Assembly: GCA_003956705.1 (NCBI GenBank)
Contig: QZCP01000645.1
Coordinates: forward strand, 1 to 64,000
Origin: Brevipalpus yothersi
Lineage: Eukaryota > Arthropoda > Arachnida > Trombidiformes > Tenuipalpidae
DNA: 64,000 bases
Reading direction: 5' to 3'
A model generated the notes under the pieces. The model saw nothing but the letters and a program-made list of their open reading frames with translations. It did no database searches and was not told the DNA's origin. Shown here piece by piece: positions 1 to 12,831 of this stretch (its first letter is position 1; each line of letters begins with the position of its first letter). The position numbers and the translations under genes were made by a program.

Positions 1-53
<53 letters not shown>
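1..53. repeat. (GA)n microsatellite at the window edge
   Basis: An uninterrupted GA dinucleotide run opens the window and probably continues upstream. A looser GA-rich stretch follows to about position 105. Confidence 0.95.
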
Positions 54-58
<5 letters not shown>

Positions 59-3000
59 ATAAGAACAAAGAGTAGACAGTAGAAGGGGTTGAGAGAGAGA
101 GAAAAGATAGAAGAATAAGGATTATTCCTTCTTCATGTTCTTTTCCACCTTTTCATCAGTATTTCATGGTAACCCTTTCCCTATTCCTAGCGATTTACTT
201 GGATGTTACTTCTCATGCTGATTCTTCCAACGCTATTCGCACGGCTCAATCATGAAGATAAAGATGCGAATGATTTCTTCGTTACAAGAATGCAACATCC
301 ATAAGGAACATAAAAGTGAGTGAGACACATACACACACATAAATGAAGTTGACTCATGACGTCCTATAATCATGAATGATTTCCCTGATCATTTCAAGTT
401 TTCAGAGAAAATCTTGTTACCTGCAATGAAGAATTCTTTGTCAATACACACTCATTTCTCTTATAGTCTTTCTTCTTTTCTCTCTCTCTCTCTTTTCTTC
501 AATTTTCTTTTCCATTCTCTATCGCCATTACTACTATTCTTCACTTGCCACTTTTTCTTCTATTCTCTACTTTTAGTGACCCTCATCATCAGCCAAAACT
601 AACATGATCAAGGTAAAGACAGCACTTATGATGAGATAGATCTGAAGAGAGAATGGAAAAGAGAGAAAGAGAGACTAAGCGTAATTGAGTTGCTGACCAT
701 AATAAGTGGTGTTGGTTCAGTGCATCTTATTTGCCCTTTGGAATTTCCCATGTATAACATTCTCCAGATTTTTGACATTCTTAATGTTGAGATAGCTCTC
801 TTTTCTTTACTCTTTTACTCTCTTGATCTACTCGAGGGAGGAGAAAAGTAAACCTTGTGAATGATTTTTTTTATTCCAATCCTTTTTCTTGGAAGCGAAA
901 ATATTTCCCATCTCTAATTGGAATTGAGATTCTTCATATTGGAATCTTACAAGTTAAAGAGAAATAAAAATGCTTCATGAGAAGATGCTTCCAGTAATCA
1001 CGAAAGTTATATAAGTGAAAGAGAGAGGCTTGAGATGTCCAACATGAGGCTTTAACATCTCATAGCCCTGATCCTTCTGACCAATTGATTGTAAAATGAA
1101 GAGACGAAAGCGAGAGAAATGAAATTTTATCTAATCAATCTATCTTTACTCCTCTTCCTCCATGATACGGGCATTGGAATGAAACTTACACAGATGAACG
1201 ATGGAAAATTGAACGATTTGGATTGGTTTTATCCTCATTTTTCTTCCAATTGAATGGTTCGAGACTTTGGACATGTCAAAGGATTGTGTGTGTGTACAGA
1301 CACAGATTGCGACTGATGCTACAGTATCTTTTTTCCAGATTTTTCAGTGAACTATACTTGAAATTTTTAAGCAGAAAGTAAGTAGAAGAAGGATGATACC
1401 ACTTTTTTTATTGGGCACTCTATCTGGAAGAACAATCGTGATATTCTCCAAGAGCAATGTGAAAAGAAATAGTTGAGAACAAGAACTTGATTGTTTTTGT
1501 CTCTCCATGAAATTCGTTCACACATACACACAATTTACGATTGAATAGAATGGATGCTCTCAATATTCTCCAGAGATGACTGGAGAAGAATTTGAAATAG
1601 AAGACTTCCACTTTCCTTCACTCTCGTATACACACACACACATACCGACACCTTCCCTAGATGGAAAATGGTAGTGGATTCAATAAAAAGATGATGAATG
1701 ATATTTCATTTTGATGATGATTGTTCCACTGTGAGATGGCAATCGGATGAGAAGGATAAAAATCTCGATCAGAATGGAGAGAAAGAATGGCACAGAAAAA
1801 TAGGGAGATATACGAGGAATACACGTTAATAGGGATTGTCCTACAAATACTACTCAAAGATTTTGATGCACACCAAATCACAATTGTCACCAGCAACACT
1901 TTCATGCTTCTATGGCTCTACACCAGTGATGTGTGTGCTGAAATCAAATCTGAGAAGTGATTCTATTCCAATTGATGATGCCCATCTCATCAAATCATCC
2001 AAGTGATAATCGAACTGATTTCTTGCTTGACGATATTTCTCTTCCTCTCTTTCTTTCTCTTCTCTCCTCACACCTTGGCCTTTTTTCTCACCTCATCATC
2101 ACAGTCTTATTCCTTCAGAATAATCTTACTTCTTCTCTCTCCCTGTGAGATATGTATTCTTCTCTCTTCCTCTTCATTCTAACTGATAATAGCCAATAAC
2201 CAAGATTGTCATCATTTGGAAATGAATAGAAAAATAACACACAAAGACATTTATAACATATAACACTTCTCTTTCTCTCTCTCTCTTTCATCATGTTCTC
2301 TTCAAGTGGTTAGGGTTGGATTTATTTTGCTTGCTTCGATGATTTTTGTAGGTTTTTTGCCTCTTTTCAGCTTCTTTGATATATAATATGGTGGACATTT
2401 CATTTGGCTTTTCTTCTTCTTCTTCTTCTTTTTCATCACTTACTTTGAAGATCACCATCATCATTCCATGATGTTTGTGTCTCTATGTATGTGTATATAT
2501 TTGCTGATCAAGCAAAAGAATGATCATTATTGAACATTTTGTCACTGATCATGATCCTCCTGGTAAACAAGTTAGAAAAAGGAAGAGAAAACTTGCAAAG
2601 TTATTCTTAGAAATCCTTGAAAATATATATTGACTAACGTAGGGATGATGCTGAATGTAAAAATATTCTGTTCACTTTTGTATAGGTAAAATTTTAACAG
2701 TTTTTGAATTAAATTCATAACAAAATGGTAATGATAATTTACAATAAGTCAATAATTGATGAAGGATGAGTTGATATCGCAAAGAGCAATATATTCCATC
2801 AAGTCATCATCAATCCAAGTGACTTTTTGATAGATATTATCCAATTTGATGCTGAAATCTGACTTTTCACTTGATTTTCTATGTACTCATACCATATTGT
2901 GTGTGTGTATTTGTGCATATATACTTTCAAGTAGCATTGAGCAACTAAACCGATAAATAAATGAGTATTTCCGAGTATTTCTATTGGTTTGTGATTAATG

Positions 3001-4121
3001 ATGCATGTCGTATTTATATATGTTGAATCAATGAACAGAATGTGAAGCAAGTAGAGAAAGCAAAATGATGGTAGAAGAAAAAGTAGCCAAGTAATACTGT
3101 TCAATACTGGTAGATATTCTATACATAAGAAGTTTCGTCTGATAATATCAATTGCAACACATACACACAAACACACAAGATCCACGAAAAAGCAATCGTT
3201 GACCACTTTCCAATATATTCAATTATATTGATTGCTTCGATCTTTGTGTGTAATGTGCTTCTTACTTCACATGGGAACCAGAAAACGAAGTCCGATGAAT
3301 TATCGAAACTACACATCTCCCGACAGCTCTTAAGTCTTTTATAATTGAGCTGCCCGAAATTCATGGATACTCTATCCAAGGTCTTATCGATGAAAGTATT
3401 CCCCAGATTTCAGAAGCGAAGGGAATGCTTAGAAAAAGCTTACATGGATCGAAAGAGATGAACCAAAATGGTAGCTAAAGAGTAAAATGAGAATACTTTT
3501 TCCTTTTCTCTCTCTCTCTCTCTCTTTGTCCAATCTTCACTTGGTCTCCACATTTAACCACCATAAGAATCATGATACTTTGGAATGATCTTCACCATGG
3601 AACACTGGAATCCAGTGAATACTTTAGGAAGAAAAAGAGAGGAACAGAGAGAAGAGAGGAGAGCTTGTTTGGATCATTATGATGACCTCGCAGATAATCT
3701 CGATAAGATTAATATCACTTGAGAAAAGTGAGACATTCATCTTATGAGCCTCACACACAATCTTGAACCATTCATTTGGTCGAGAATAGAGAGAAGAAAT
3801 ATGAAGAAAATCGGGAGATGAATGTATGTCAGTACTTATATTTATATATATATGTTGGACCACCGTTCAGGATACTTTCTCCTGAGCCTTTCACGTCAAA
3901 ATGATCGCCATCAAAAAGTATCATAAGCGACGGATATATAAGCCTGATTGAAGTGTGAACGGAAAATATTGGTAAAAGAGAAATGCTAGAAGTATACTTC
4001 CTGTGTATGTGGGTGGGGTATGTGAAAGAATAAGAAAGAGAAAGAGAAAGAAAGAAAATTCTGGATGTGTAATACTCTAATATTTGCCTTCTAACTTACG
4101 CATTATGAGCAATATTGCCTT

Positions 4122-4194
<73 letters not shown>
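4122..4194. repeat. (TC)n microsatellite
   Basis: A TC run with one short interruption near 4135. Confidence 0.95.
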
Positions 4195-4196
<2 letters not shown>

Positions 4197-5919
4197 TTAC
4201 ATCTCTCTTCTTTCTTATGGATTCCTCTTATAGCATACGTTTTTGATATTTTATTTTTGCTGATTCTAATAGCATTTCAAGTCTTCATACATCCATTTAA
4301 CTTCATTTTGAGAGCAAAGAAGAATCTAATTTGCTTCAGGAATGTGCTTTGTTTGGTCAACAGTTGCTTTGAATTTCAAAAAAATCAGAATAAATTGATT
4401 GGCCATGGATCATTTAAGGAGGGTTGAGATGTATTTCAATTAGTTCGAGGTTTCCCTTGGCATGAATTTCTCTTTTTTTCTAATTCAAATTTTTTGCACC
4501 CAGAACTTTTTCTCTTCATTTCACCAGGTAATTTCACATACTTGAATACGTTTCTCTGAACAAGTGCATCGATCCTTGAAGCCTTCAGGCACCACTCTCG
4601 ATGGAGGTCCTGAGTGCACAGAATAGTTGAAGGATTCCTTCATTGAGACACACACACAAAATATATATACATACATGGCTCCACAGGAATCATGCCTCAT
4701 GATGGTAATCGATATAACCTCAATCCTTCTTGATCGTATCATTTGGAATCCCTTCTTCTTCCTTTATTTCGCTTGTGGTTCCATTGGTGGCTGGAAAGGA
4801 AATCTTCGTTACAAAATTCTCTCTCTCTTTCTCTCTTTTTTTCTCCCCTGTAGCGAAATTGATCACTTCTGGTGGAATAGACACACATATTTCATCGTGT
4901 GTGTGTATCAAAAAATATCATGATATCAATATATTAAGTATCATCAATATGATGAATGGTTAGATTTTTTATTTCTGTTTGACTGTGGCAATGTGTAAAT
5001 CAATTCATAACTAACAATCAACTTCAGGCTCAACGATTTTCACTGTATGTGTGTGTGTGAGTATGTCTAGGAAAATATTTTCTTTTCTCATTCATTTTTT
5101 TTTCGGGGGAAATTTTTTTTTTCTGCTCACCTTCAAAAAAAGAGAGTTGAACAGAAAGAGAAAGAAAGATGGCAAGAAAAGAGAAAAGAATCACCAGACA
5201 GTTAAGAAGAATAAGAAAAAGTAGAGAAAAAAGAAGTATCTGTGATACATGCGTAAAGTTCAGGATATTCATTGAGATAATAGAAAATAGGCAATAGTCA
5301 TCATTTTTCCTTCTGATTGAAGATGGCCAAAGAAATGAGAGGCGAAAAGACAAATATTAAACATTCTTGGTGGCAACTGTTTACGATCTAAACACTCAGA
5401 TTCACAAGATCTGATTTAGGTTCCACTATCACCCTGAAGCTTTCGTATTTGTGCGTGTGTATGTAGTTTGCTAACGGGAATGTTGATGAGAGAAGTATGT
5501 TCCCTTCAGAAGATTCTCTTCTCAGAAGCTCAACTCTACAGTTGAGAGGAAAAGTAGTGCCAAATAGTGGGATAACTGGCCTTCAAGCGAAAGATGGAGA
5601 ACTATTACCAAGAAGAGCAGAACATTCAATAAGAAGGAGGGGTATTCCTAAAAATTGATATGAATACATGTATATTTGGGAATATGTTTCAATGCATCGT
5701 TTCGTGGTATGAATTCGAAATTGAGAATGAAAACGGTGTGAGAGAAGAAGCGTAAAAATTTTCGATCAAGCATTCACATTGGATTCCCTTTGCTTCTTCT
5801 TCACCTCACTGTGGCAAGTTTCTCACACCTCTTTGCCAATTTTCTCCATCTTCTTCATCGCTTCTTCTTCTTCCTCCTCCATCCACAACATACTGGATTC
5901 TTTTCAAATTCTCAACCAG

Positions 5920-5921
<2 letters not shown>

Positions 5922-5978
<57 letters not shown>
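5922..5978. repeat. (TC)n microsatellite
   Basis: A perfect TC run. A second TC run at 6022-6047 follows 43 bp later. Both create artificial Ser-Leu or Arg-Glu reading frames. Confidence 0.95.
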
Positions 5979-5980
<2 letters not shown>

Positions 5981-7942
5981 TCCAGGTTTCCGATAATGGA
6001 TATGTGCACGAATATTTCTTGCTCTCTCTCTCTCTCTCTCTCTCTCTTGTGGTCGAGCTTCTCTTTCAATTTTCTTCTCCTTGGATTCACCAATATTCTG
6101 GTGATGAAATGCACCAAAATATAGCATATGTATGAAGCATCTCACATTATTCCTTCTTCTCAGGTCACAAGCATCATATTCATTTCGATTTCCTGGGGTT
6201 ATATTTTCAACTCTGATCTTTATCCCTAACTGAGTGAGAGAGCAATTCTGATGGTGATGAAGATTTTATCCTAAAAAGGATCCTGGAGCAAAAAAAGTTG
6301 GGATCCATGAAGAACAAAACTTGATAAATAAATAAGGGATGAATGATAGAAAGAGATAGTTTATTGATATTTCAGCCAGATCAGATGCAGACAGCGTATG
6401 TAGATTTCAGATAGCATTTGCCTGTAGTATTTTCTACTGTTACAATGAGTATTGTTTTCCAGAATATCTTGAGAAAAAAAATATCATAATAATCTGAACC
6501 AACTGTTTCCTATATACATATTCTCAATCATATTTTAGCATAAAATTTTTTCTCTTTCTCAAATTTTGATCGCACAATCATGTGACGATACTAGTATACT
6601 TATTCCTCCTGTTCTTGATATGTTCCATAATAAGGTATAGAAACTGACTCGCTCAACTATTTTATTGAACCATGATCATTCTTTTACCCCAGCAAAGTGT
6701 GTGCATCAGCATACTCATGATGAAAATCATGCAATTGGAGTCCCTTGAAGAAATTGTCTCCCAGAAAAAAAGGCCCAAAGGACCAAGAATATTGAACATT
6801 TCTTAACGCTTGACTATTCTTCTCTCATTTTTTTACCAACCATGATGTTCTTCACATACCACTTCTTCTTCTTTCTCTTTTTCATCTCCATTCAAATGTG
6901 ATAAAACATGAGCACAAGGCATACAAGCGAAAGATACTTAAGTCAAGGGAATTGAATGAGATGATTTTGATGATTTTGAGCCACCACTACATTGATGAAA
7001 ATTAGGCAAGAAAAGGAAGAGGAAGAAGAATAAGAATGAAGATGAGACCTGGAAGAGAGAGAAAGATGTTGAGCCATGAAATCGATTGAAATTTGACTGC
7101 CAAAAGCAATCAGCAAGTATGGTGAGAAAACTGTCAACAATCTTCTCGAGAATGTCTTCACTGTCCTCACCACTCCTTTTCACACACAAACATTCTCTTT
7201 CTCATATACACTGGGAGACTATTCCTATCACAACTATAAAGAAAAATATTTTCGAACACTATATGCACAAACACGAACAGGGTTTTGGAAAAATTTGATC
7301 CAACATGTGCACCCACATTTGCATCATATCAATATTTCAAACTTAATCTCCTACTCACACACACATAAATACATCTATCTGTATGTGTATGTGTATATAT
7401 AAAATACACGTTCAATATGGTAATGAGTAAATAATAAGATGAATGAACTACAAGGATTGCCTACTTTTTTGATAATTTAAGATACGTTAGATATTGTGAA
7501 AATTTTTTGATTATAATTGGAAAAAATTTTTCTGATCTGGCACGGACAGATGGACAAAAATCTGAACTTTTCCAATCCAAAGTGATCAACGAGAAAAGTT
7601 AAAGAACATCATTCATCCTGTGGAGTTGCTGCGTGCTTGGAAGGTTCCATAGACTTGAGGTAGGAATGTTCACTTTACTCTGAAGAACATCCAAATGAGT
7701 ATTTGATTGCTTTTTTGAAACATATCACTGGCTCCTATAATGAGCCCATAGTCAAAACGATGAACAGCTAATTTTGTTCTTCAATATATTTATATTCCAT
7801 CCTGTTCCCAGAATTGTGATTTTCATCTCTCTCCTTCAACATCTTGATATGTACAGCATACACATTGCATCAGGATTTGAAGAAAAAGATTCAGATTCAT
7901 GCATAACATGAGATGCAAGAGCAGCATAGTGACAGAATGATA

Positions 7943-7945
<3 letters not shown>

Positions 7946-8030
<85 letters not shown>
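7946..8030. repeat. (TC)n microsatellite, one of the longest intact arrays
   Basis: A perfect TC run of about 85 bp. It is followed 160 bp later by a GA run at 8191-8239, giving an inverted TC/GA pair that could fold into a long hairpin in a transcript. Confidence 0.95.
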
Positions 8031-8036
<6 letters not shown>

Positions 8037-8183
8037 CTCAGCTTTCCTATTCACCTCAATGAATCGATGAAAGAAAGAAGGAGAGAGATAAATTTGCATA
8101 GATTCGTTAGCAGAAAACAGCTCTTATTTTCTTATCTTACTTTCTCACAAGGTACACCAATCAAAGATCATGGTAAGAGAGAG

Positions 8184-8190
<7 letters not shown>

Positions 8191-8239
<49 letters not shown>
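8191..8239. repeat. (GA)n microsatellite
   Basis: A perfect GA run. It is the complementary partner of the TC run at 7946-8030. Confidence 0.95.
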
Positions 8240-8243
<4 letters not shown>

Positions 8244-11200
8244 ATGTATCAGTGGTGGCATTGGAATAGGGTTAAGAATAAGAAGGCAAAGCTCATGTTA
8301 TTTGATTGTCCTCAGAAAAGATCAGCTTACATGGTTAGAGAACTTGTCACTCACTGAGCATATAACATGAAGCAAAAGGCTTTACCTCTTTTTCTCTCTA
8401 CTTTCGGCTACTACTACCATTAGAACTACCAGAGACTACTACTTTTTCGCCATCACAGTTGGGCTCACTTTCGATCGATGGATAATCACCCTTCACAACA
8501 CAGTAATCTTCTTAATGAAAGAATCAGTAAGCCTGAAGAGTGATTCCTCTCTCTTCCCCTCTTCTCAACTCACATCAATAGGATGGATAGATGAATGTGA
8601 GGTATGAGTCCGGTCATATTGGGTAACAGACAGAATCATGATCCAAGATTCGAGATTATTTTGGGTATAATTTCTTGGAATATCCCACCATCCTCAAAAT
8701 CCTTATACGTATAATTCTTACCCAATGGAAGTTAGAGAGAGGAAAAGAGAGAGAGAGAGAGATAGAGAGAGAATAGAAAAGAAATCGATTGAATTGAGAT
8801 CATCATTATATGAATATTTGCAACGTGATTGGCCACCTGTTTTACATGAGGCAATTGAATTTCATCAACTCATTCATGTGATGAGAAGCGTGACTATGTG
8901 TAAGAGTGTGTGTGTGTGTGTTTGGGTTCCCAAAAGTTTGAAATGATGATGAATTACAATATTCCCTGTGTGTGTATGACCCTAATTCTGTAATGAAAGG
9001 AGGAAAAAATTCAATTAAAATGAGAATATTTTCACAGGATCCTATGAGATTTCTGTAAGCAGCTGTGTGCGTTCGAGTAGGGGAATAAATGTTGGAATAG
9101 GAAGAGAAAGCTCACTATTCTAGGTTAGAAAATTTATCTACTTCATACAAGCCATGTAGAAGGAAGTATTTTGAAAAATTTTTCAACTAAGAGAAAAAGT
9201 ATCATCCAAACATTCAACCCATGAGATGTGGAATAATTTTGAGAATTCATTGGAAAGAAAAATATTGATGTCCGATGAGAGACAATTGTTAGCCTGATAG
9301 ATGGTAGAAAAGCATTGGAAAGGAAAAATAATGATAATTAGGGTTCTCAAACTGTCATCCTCTTGGACAATCATGTCAATCGAATGGCAATTTTGTAGTC
9401 TTTAGTGACCAGCTTTTGTATTCCTTTTTCAATCCCTAACTCTAGACTGACCTTTCCAATCGGAAGGTATATGAAATGGTGATAGAGAAGAGAGAGAGAA
9501 AGAGAGACAGATAGATTCCATCGATATGATGGAATTTTGGAAAGAAAGAGAAAGCTTAATCTAACAGGCTGAATTTATTTCTTTTCCTTCTCCCGTAAAG
9601 CTCAACACTGGTCTGTGGACCAGTTAAATTGGAAATATTCCACCAAGAGAATAGAGAAAAATCTTTGGTGAGTAAAATCTCAAATTTTCCAAAAGAAAGA
9701 ATCCATATCATAGCTAACAATTGATATCGTAATCTATATCTTTTTCTTTTCATCTTTTTTTCTCCTCTTCTTCTTCTTCTTCTTCGTATTCTCATTCTTC
9801 TTTCTTATCCAGTTTTCATTGAACATGAAATGCGGGCTAAATCATGCTCATTGTCCAGAAAAAGAATGAAATCCAACTCTGTCTACATTGAGGCGAGGAG
9901 AGGAAGAAGAAGTTCATCATGATATAAGCTCTCGTTTGAGCTAGAAATTGAGTTGCTGGATTCATTCTTTCCTTTTTATTTAGCTTGTATTGGACAAGAA
10001 GGAACGGAATCCAAAATCTGTGGTCGTAATTTCTACCAAACGAGAGCTTGAGAGAGATGGTTAGAGAGTATATACGCTGGCTAGAAGAAAGAATAAAAGT
10101 AGAAGAAAAAGAATAGAAAATCAATCCATCGAGTTGAGCCAATTTTACAGCTCTTCTCCTTTCTGTCTATTCCTTTTCTAGTAACAATCTTCACTCCCCC
10201 CTTTATCGGTCAACTACCGGTACTTGGTGACTTTCATCTTTTTTTCACTCTGTATACTTTCTTGATATAAAATCAGAATCGTTCAAGAAATTCTTAAGGT
10301 CCCATTCTCCATTCTCTGTGGCGATAAATTTTTTCACATTTTTTATATCTCTCGATACAATTTTTTGCACATATTCTTGCCTATCCATTGCAATTCTTTA
10401 CTATTTATTGCAATATAAAATTGTTTGGATCATCATTGCTCAGATGATCTGATAGTTCTGGATTGCTTTTGTTTTTTGACTGGTTTGAAAAATTTCATCT
10501 AAAAAAATCATTGAACGAGCAAAGTCTCTAAATTCATTGATTAGACCATTAATCTTGGCATCTTCGAAAAGTTCTTTCATTTTGATCGGTGAACAGATCA
10601 AGCAAACTTTTTCCACCGATTTTTGAGTCTTAAAAATTTCAAGTCTGCAAAAAGATTGTCAAACCTGTCAAAAACGAATGAAACCTACTTGATAACAATA
10701 TTAAGCGAAACGAAATTCCAAAATTTTATCCAAAGAGCCTCTGAGCAAATAATTTCTAGCAATCAACTGATCATCCATTCAATTTTTTGCTCTAATCGCT
10801 GCAAAATAGATGGAAACCCCTGATTCCTGATCTGTATAATTAATAATACAAATAAATGCAAAAATAAAATCAACCGAAAAAGTTTGAAAAACTCTTGAAA
10901 GTTTTTAGCTAAGAAACTTTTGTTACGTCAGTATGAGGATCTTCACTGATTTCCACTCTCTTTATTCTCCTCAATCTATCATCTATTTGACTCATAATCT
11001 CATCTTGCATGGGAATGAATCATTACACACCCAATGCTTGAATTTAATCAATGAATTAGTTTTGATATGAATATCAACTGACTCTCTCACCTTCCAGGGT
11101 GATGGTTTGGGGATAAAAACTTGGTACATTTCAATGTTAAGACACTTGGCTAAGAGCTCGTTATATGTTACCGTGAACTAAACGCTGTCTCATTGGTGAG

Positions 11201-12087
11201 TAGTGGTACAAGCAAGTGCAAGCCATGTATTACCTTTTTTATATTGAAGTGTTTTTGGTCCTTCAGAGGACAAGTTTTGTTTCTTCGTGTGAACCAATTC
11301 ACAAGCTAAATTAGTCCAACAGTGTGACCTGAAAGCATCTCGCCTTGGGAGACAACAGTAAAGTAGGGGCCTAGTCCAAAAGTGCTGTACCGCAACCAGT
11401 GCCTAGGCTGAGGACTGTAGCTCACAAGCTATTGCCGGTTGTGTCGAGGAAGGTTGAAAGTCAAAGTGTGTGTAAAGGTGACACTGTCCAGAATCAGTAT
11501 CTGGCAAGCATGTATGTATGGAGGAAGCGAACTTTAGAGTTCGTTGTGTGTGAAAATTTTGTGGGTCCATGATTCGAATCTTGTATTAACCAGTATGTAG
11601 AGCCTAACTGAGGCTGTTGATCGAAGTCAAGTGTCCATTTTTTCCACCAATGAATTGGTGTGTGCAAAGACGTTCCGCAACATTTTCAATCGATTCAATC
11701 AAATTGAAGCGAGATGTTAGTTCTATGATATGTGTTTGCTAGTCAGTTCTTATTATTCTACTGAATTTCTGTATATTTTCCATGTTAATTCATGTGATTA
11801 GTCTTCACTCGACCATTGGTCAGTGTAATTCCAATAAATTTGAATAATTCATGATTGATCGTCAGGGCCATTCTCTCGGGCCTTTCTCATCAAAACGAAA
11901 CATGCCGAAAACTCGGAATTTTTGGTATAATAGTGGAAATTCTTGAATGAATAAGTTCATAGAATAGATTATGTGGAGGAGAAAATGTTCAAGAAAACAA
12001 TAACCTTATGATAATTAAAAGCTTTGATTATTTCAACATGAAGCTAAAATCATTAATCATAAATAGAGTAGCTTTAATTTTATCAGG

Positions 12088-12093
12088 TTTATT
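12088..12093 (-). terminator. Probable polyadenylation signal of Nmdar1
   Basis: The plus-strand TTTATT reads AATAAA on the minus strand. It starts 34 nt beyond the Nmdar1 stop codon, which implies a very short 3' UTR unless a more distal site is used. Confidence 0.45.
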
Positions 12094-12126
12094 ATTGTTC
12101 ATACTGGAAGCCATCGTAAATTGGTC

Positions 12127-12831
12127 TCATGTAGGATATCCAAAATTGTAAGGATACTGGCTTGCATGAGATTTTTGCATCAATTCATGAGATGTTTTCA
12201 GAAGAGGACCGGAAGAGGAAACATCCACATTCGTATCGTCCCTATCTAACAATAGTGTATCTGGACTTGAACCTCTATCGATATTGATAGATTTTTCTCG
12301 CTGCAATATTCGTTTTGATCGATTAGATTCCAAATTTTTTCGCTTATTATCTTTTGATCGGCTAGATTTTTTCGACTTCTTTGATTGGCTTGATGATTGA
12401 TTACTCTTACGAGATGAACTAGCTGTGGATGATTGATTAGATAACAATGGCTGATCACATCCTGATTGTTCTTCACCGAATTTATCATTTTTCATTTGCG
12501 TATCTCCATACTTTATCTCAGATAGTCCACGTTCAACGGTAAACGGAGATATGAATGGAATATCATTTCTATCTGATGAACTTGTCTGTGGTGCTGAAGA
12601 TTTTCTAACACCGGAATCAGATGAATCATGAAAATGAACTGAACCCTTGGAAGTGGAATCTTTTGAATTCGATTGATCACTGCTACCATGTGAATTTCGA
12701 AAACGAAGTCGATACTGTTGGGATGAATGTGGATATATGTAATCAATCATATTTTCACCATTTCGTAGGTGTTCTTGTCTCAGCTGCTCTTTGCGCAATT
12801 GTCGAAGTCCTTCATGATACAATCGACGTCT
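12127..12831 (-). CDS. Nmdar1: Nmdar1 terminal coding exon (residues 887-1120), cytosolic tail
   Basis: The acceptor is GAATTTCAG. The first residues RRRLYHEGLRQLRKEQL continue the amphipathic basic C0-like helix. The rest is Ser/Lys/Asp-rich and probably disordered, with a run of Ser-Lys repeats. The protein ends in ...YNFGYPT, which is not a canonical PDZ ligand. Confidence 0.9.
   Translation of the reverse strand, partial: RRRLYHEGLRQLRKEQLRQEHLRNGENMIDYIYPHSSQQYRLRFRNSHGSSDQSNSKDSTSKGSVHFHDSSDSGVRKSSAPQTSSSDRNDIPFISPFTVERGLSEIKYGDTQMKNDKFGEEQSGCDQPLLSNQSSTASSSRKSNQSSSQSKKSKKSSRSKDNKRKNLESNRSKRILQREKSINIDRGSSPDTLLLDRDDTNVDVSSSGPLLKTSHELMQKSHASQYPYNFGYPT

Larger units (their letters stand above)
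54..12087. other. Intergenic region, no supported gene
   Basis: About 12 kb of AT-rich sequence rich in short pyrimidine and purine tracts. Every open frame here is short. Most are built from Ser/Leu/Phe or Arg/Glu runs caused by TC/GA repeats, and none shows a recognisable domain or a convincing exon with paired splice sites. Long TC/GA arrays lie at 4122-4194, 5922-5978, 6022-6047, 7946-8030 and 8191-8239. Positions 11150-11680 look less repetitive and are discussed in the findings. The region lies downstream of Nmdar1, which is transcribed towards it. Confidence 0.7.

Noticed and set aside
5779..6145. Open frames on both strands made of Ser-Leu or Arg-Glu runs (also at 7836-8099, 8067-8370, 22826-23435, 29101-29499, 31437-31661, 41206-41472 and others)
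   Set aside because: They are translations of TC/GA dinucleotide arrays, which stay open in every frame. They have no domain, splice support or sensible start.
11571..11600. TGATTCGAATCTTG resembling a tRNA B box
   Set aside because: It departs from GGTTCGAATCC at important positions, and no matching A box, acceptor stem or anticodon arm could be drawn. No tRNA gene was found in the window.
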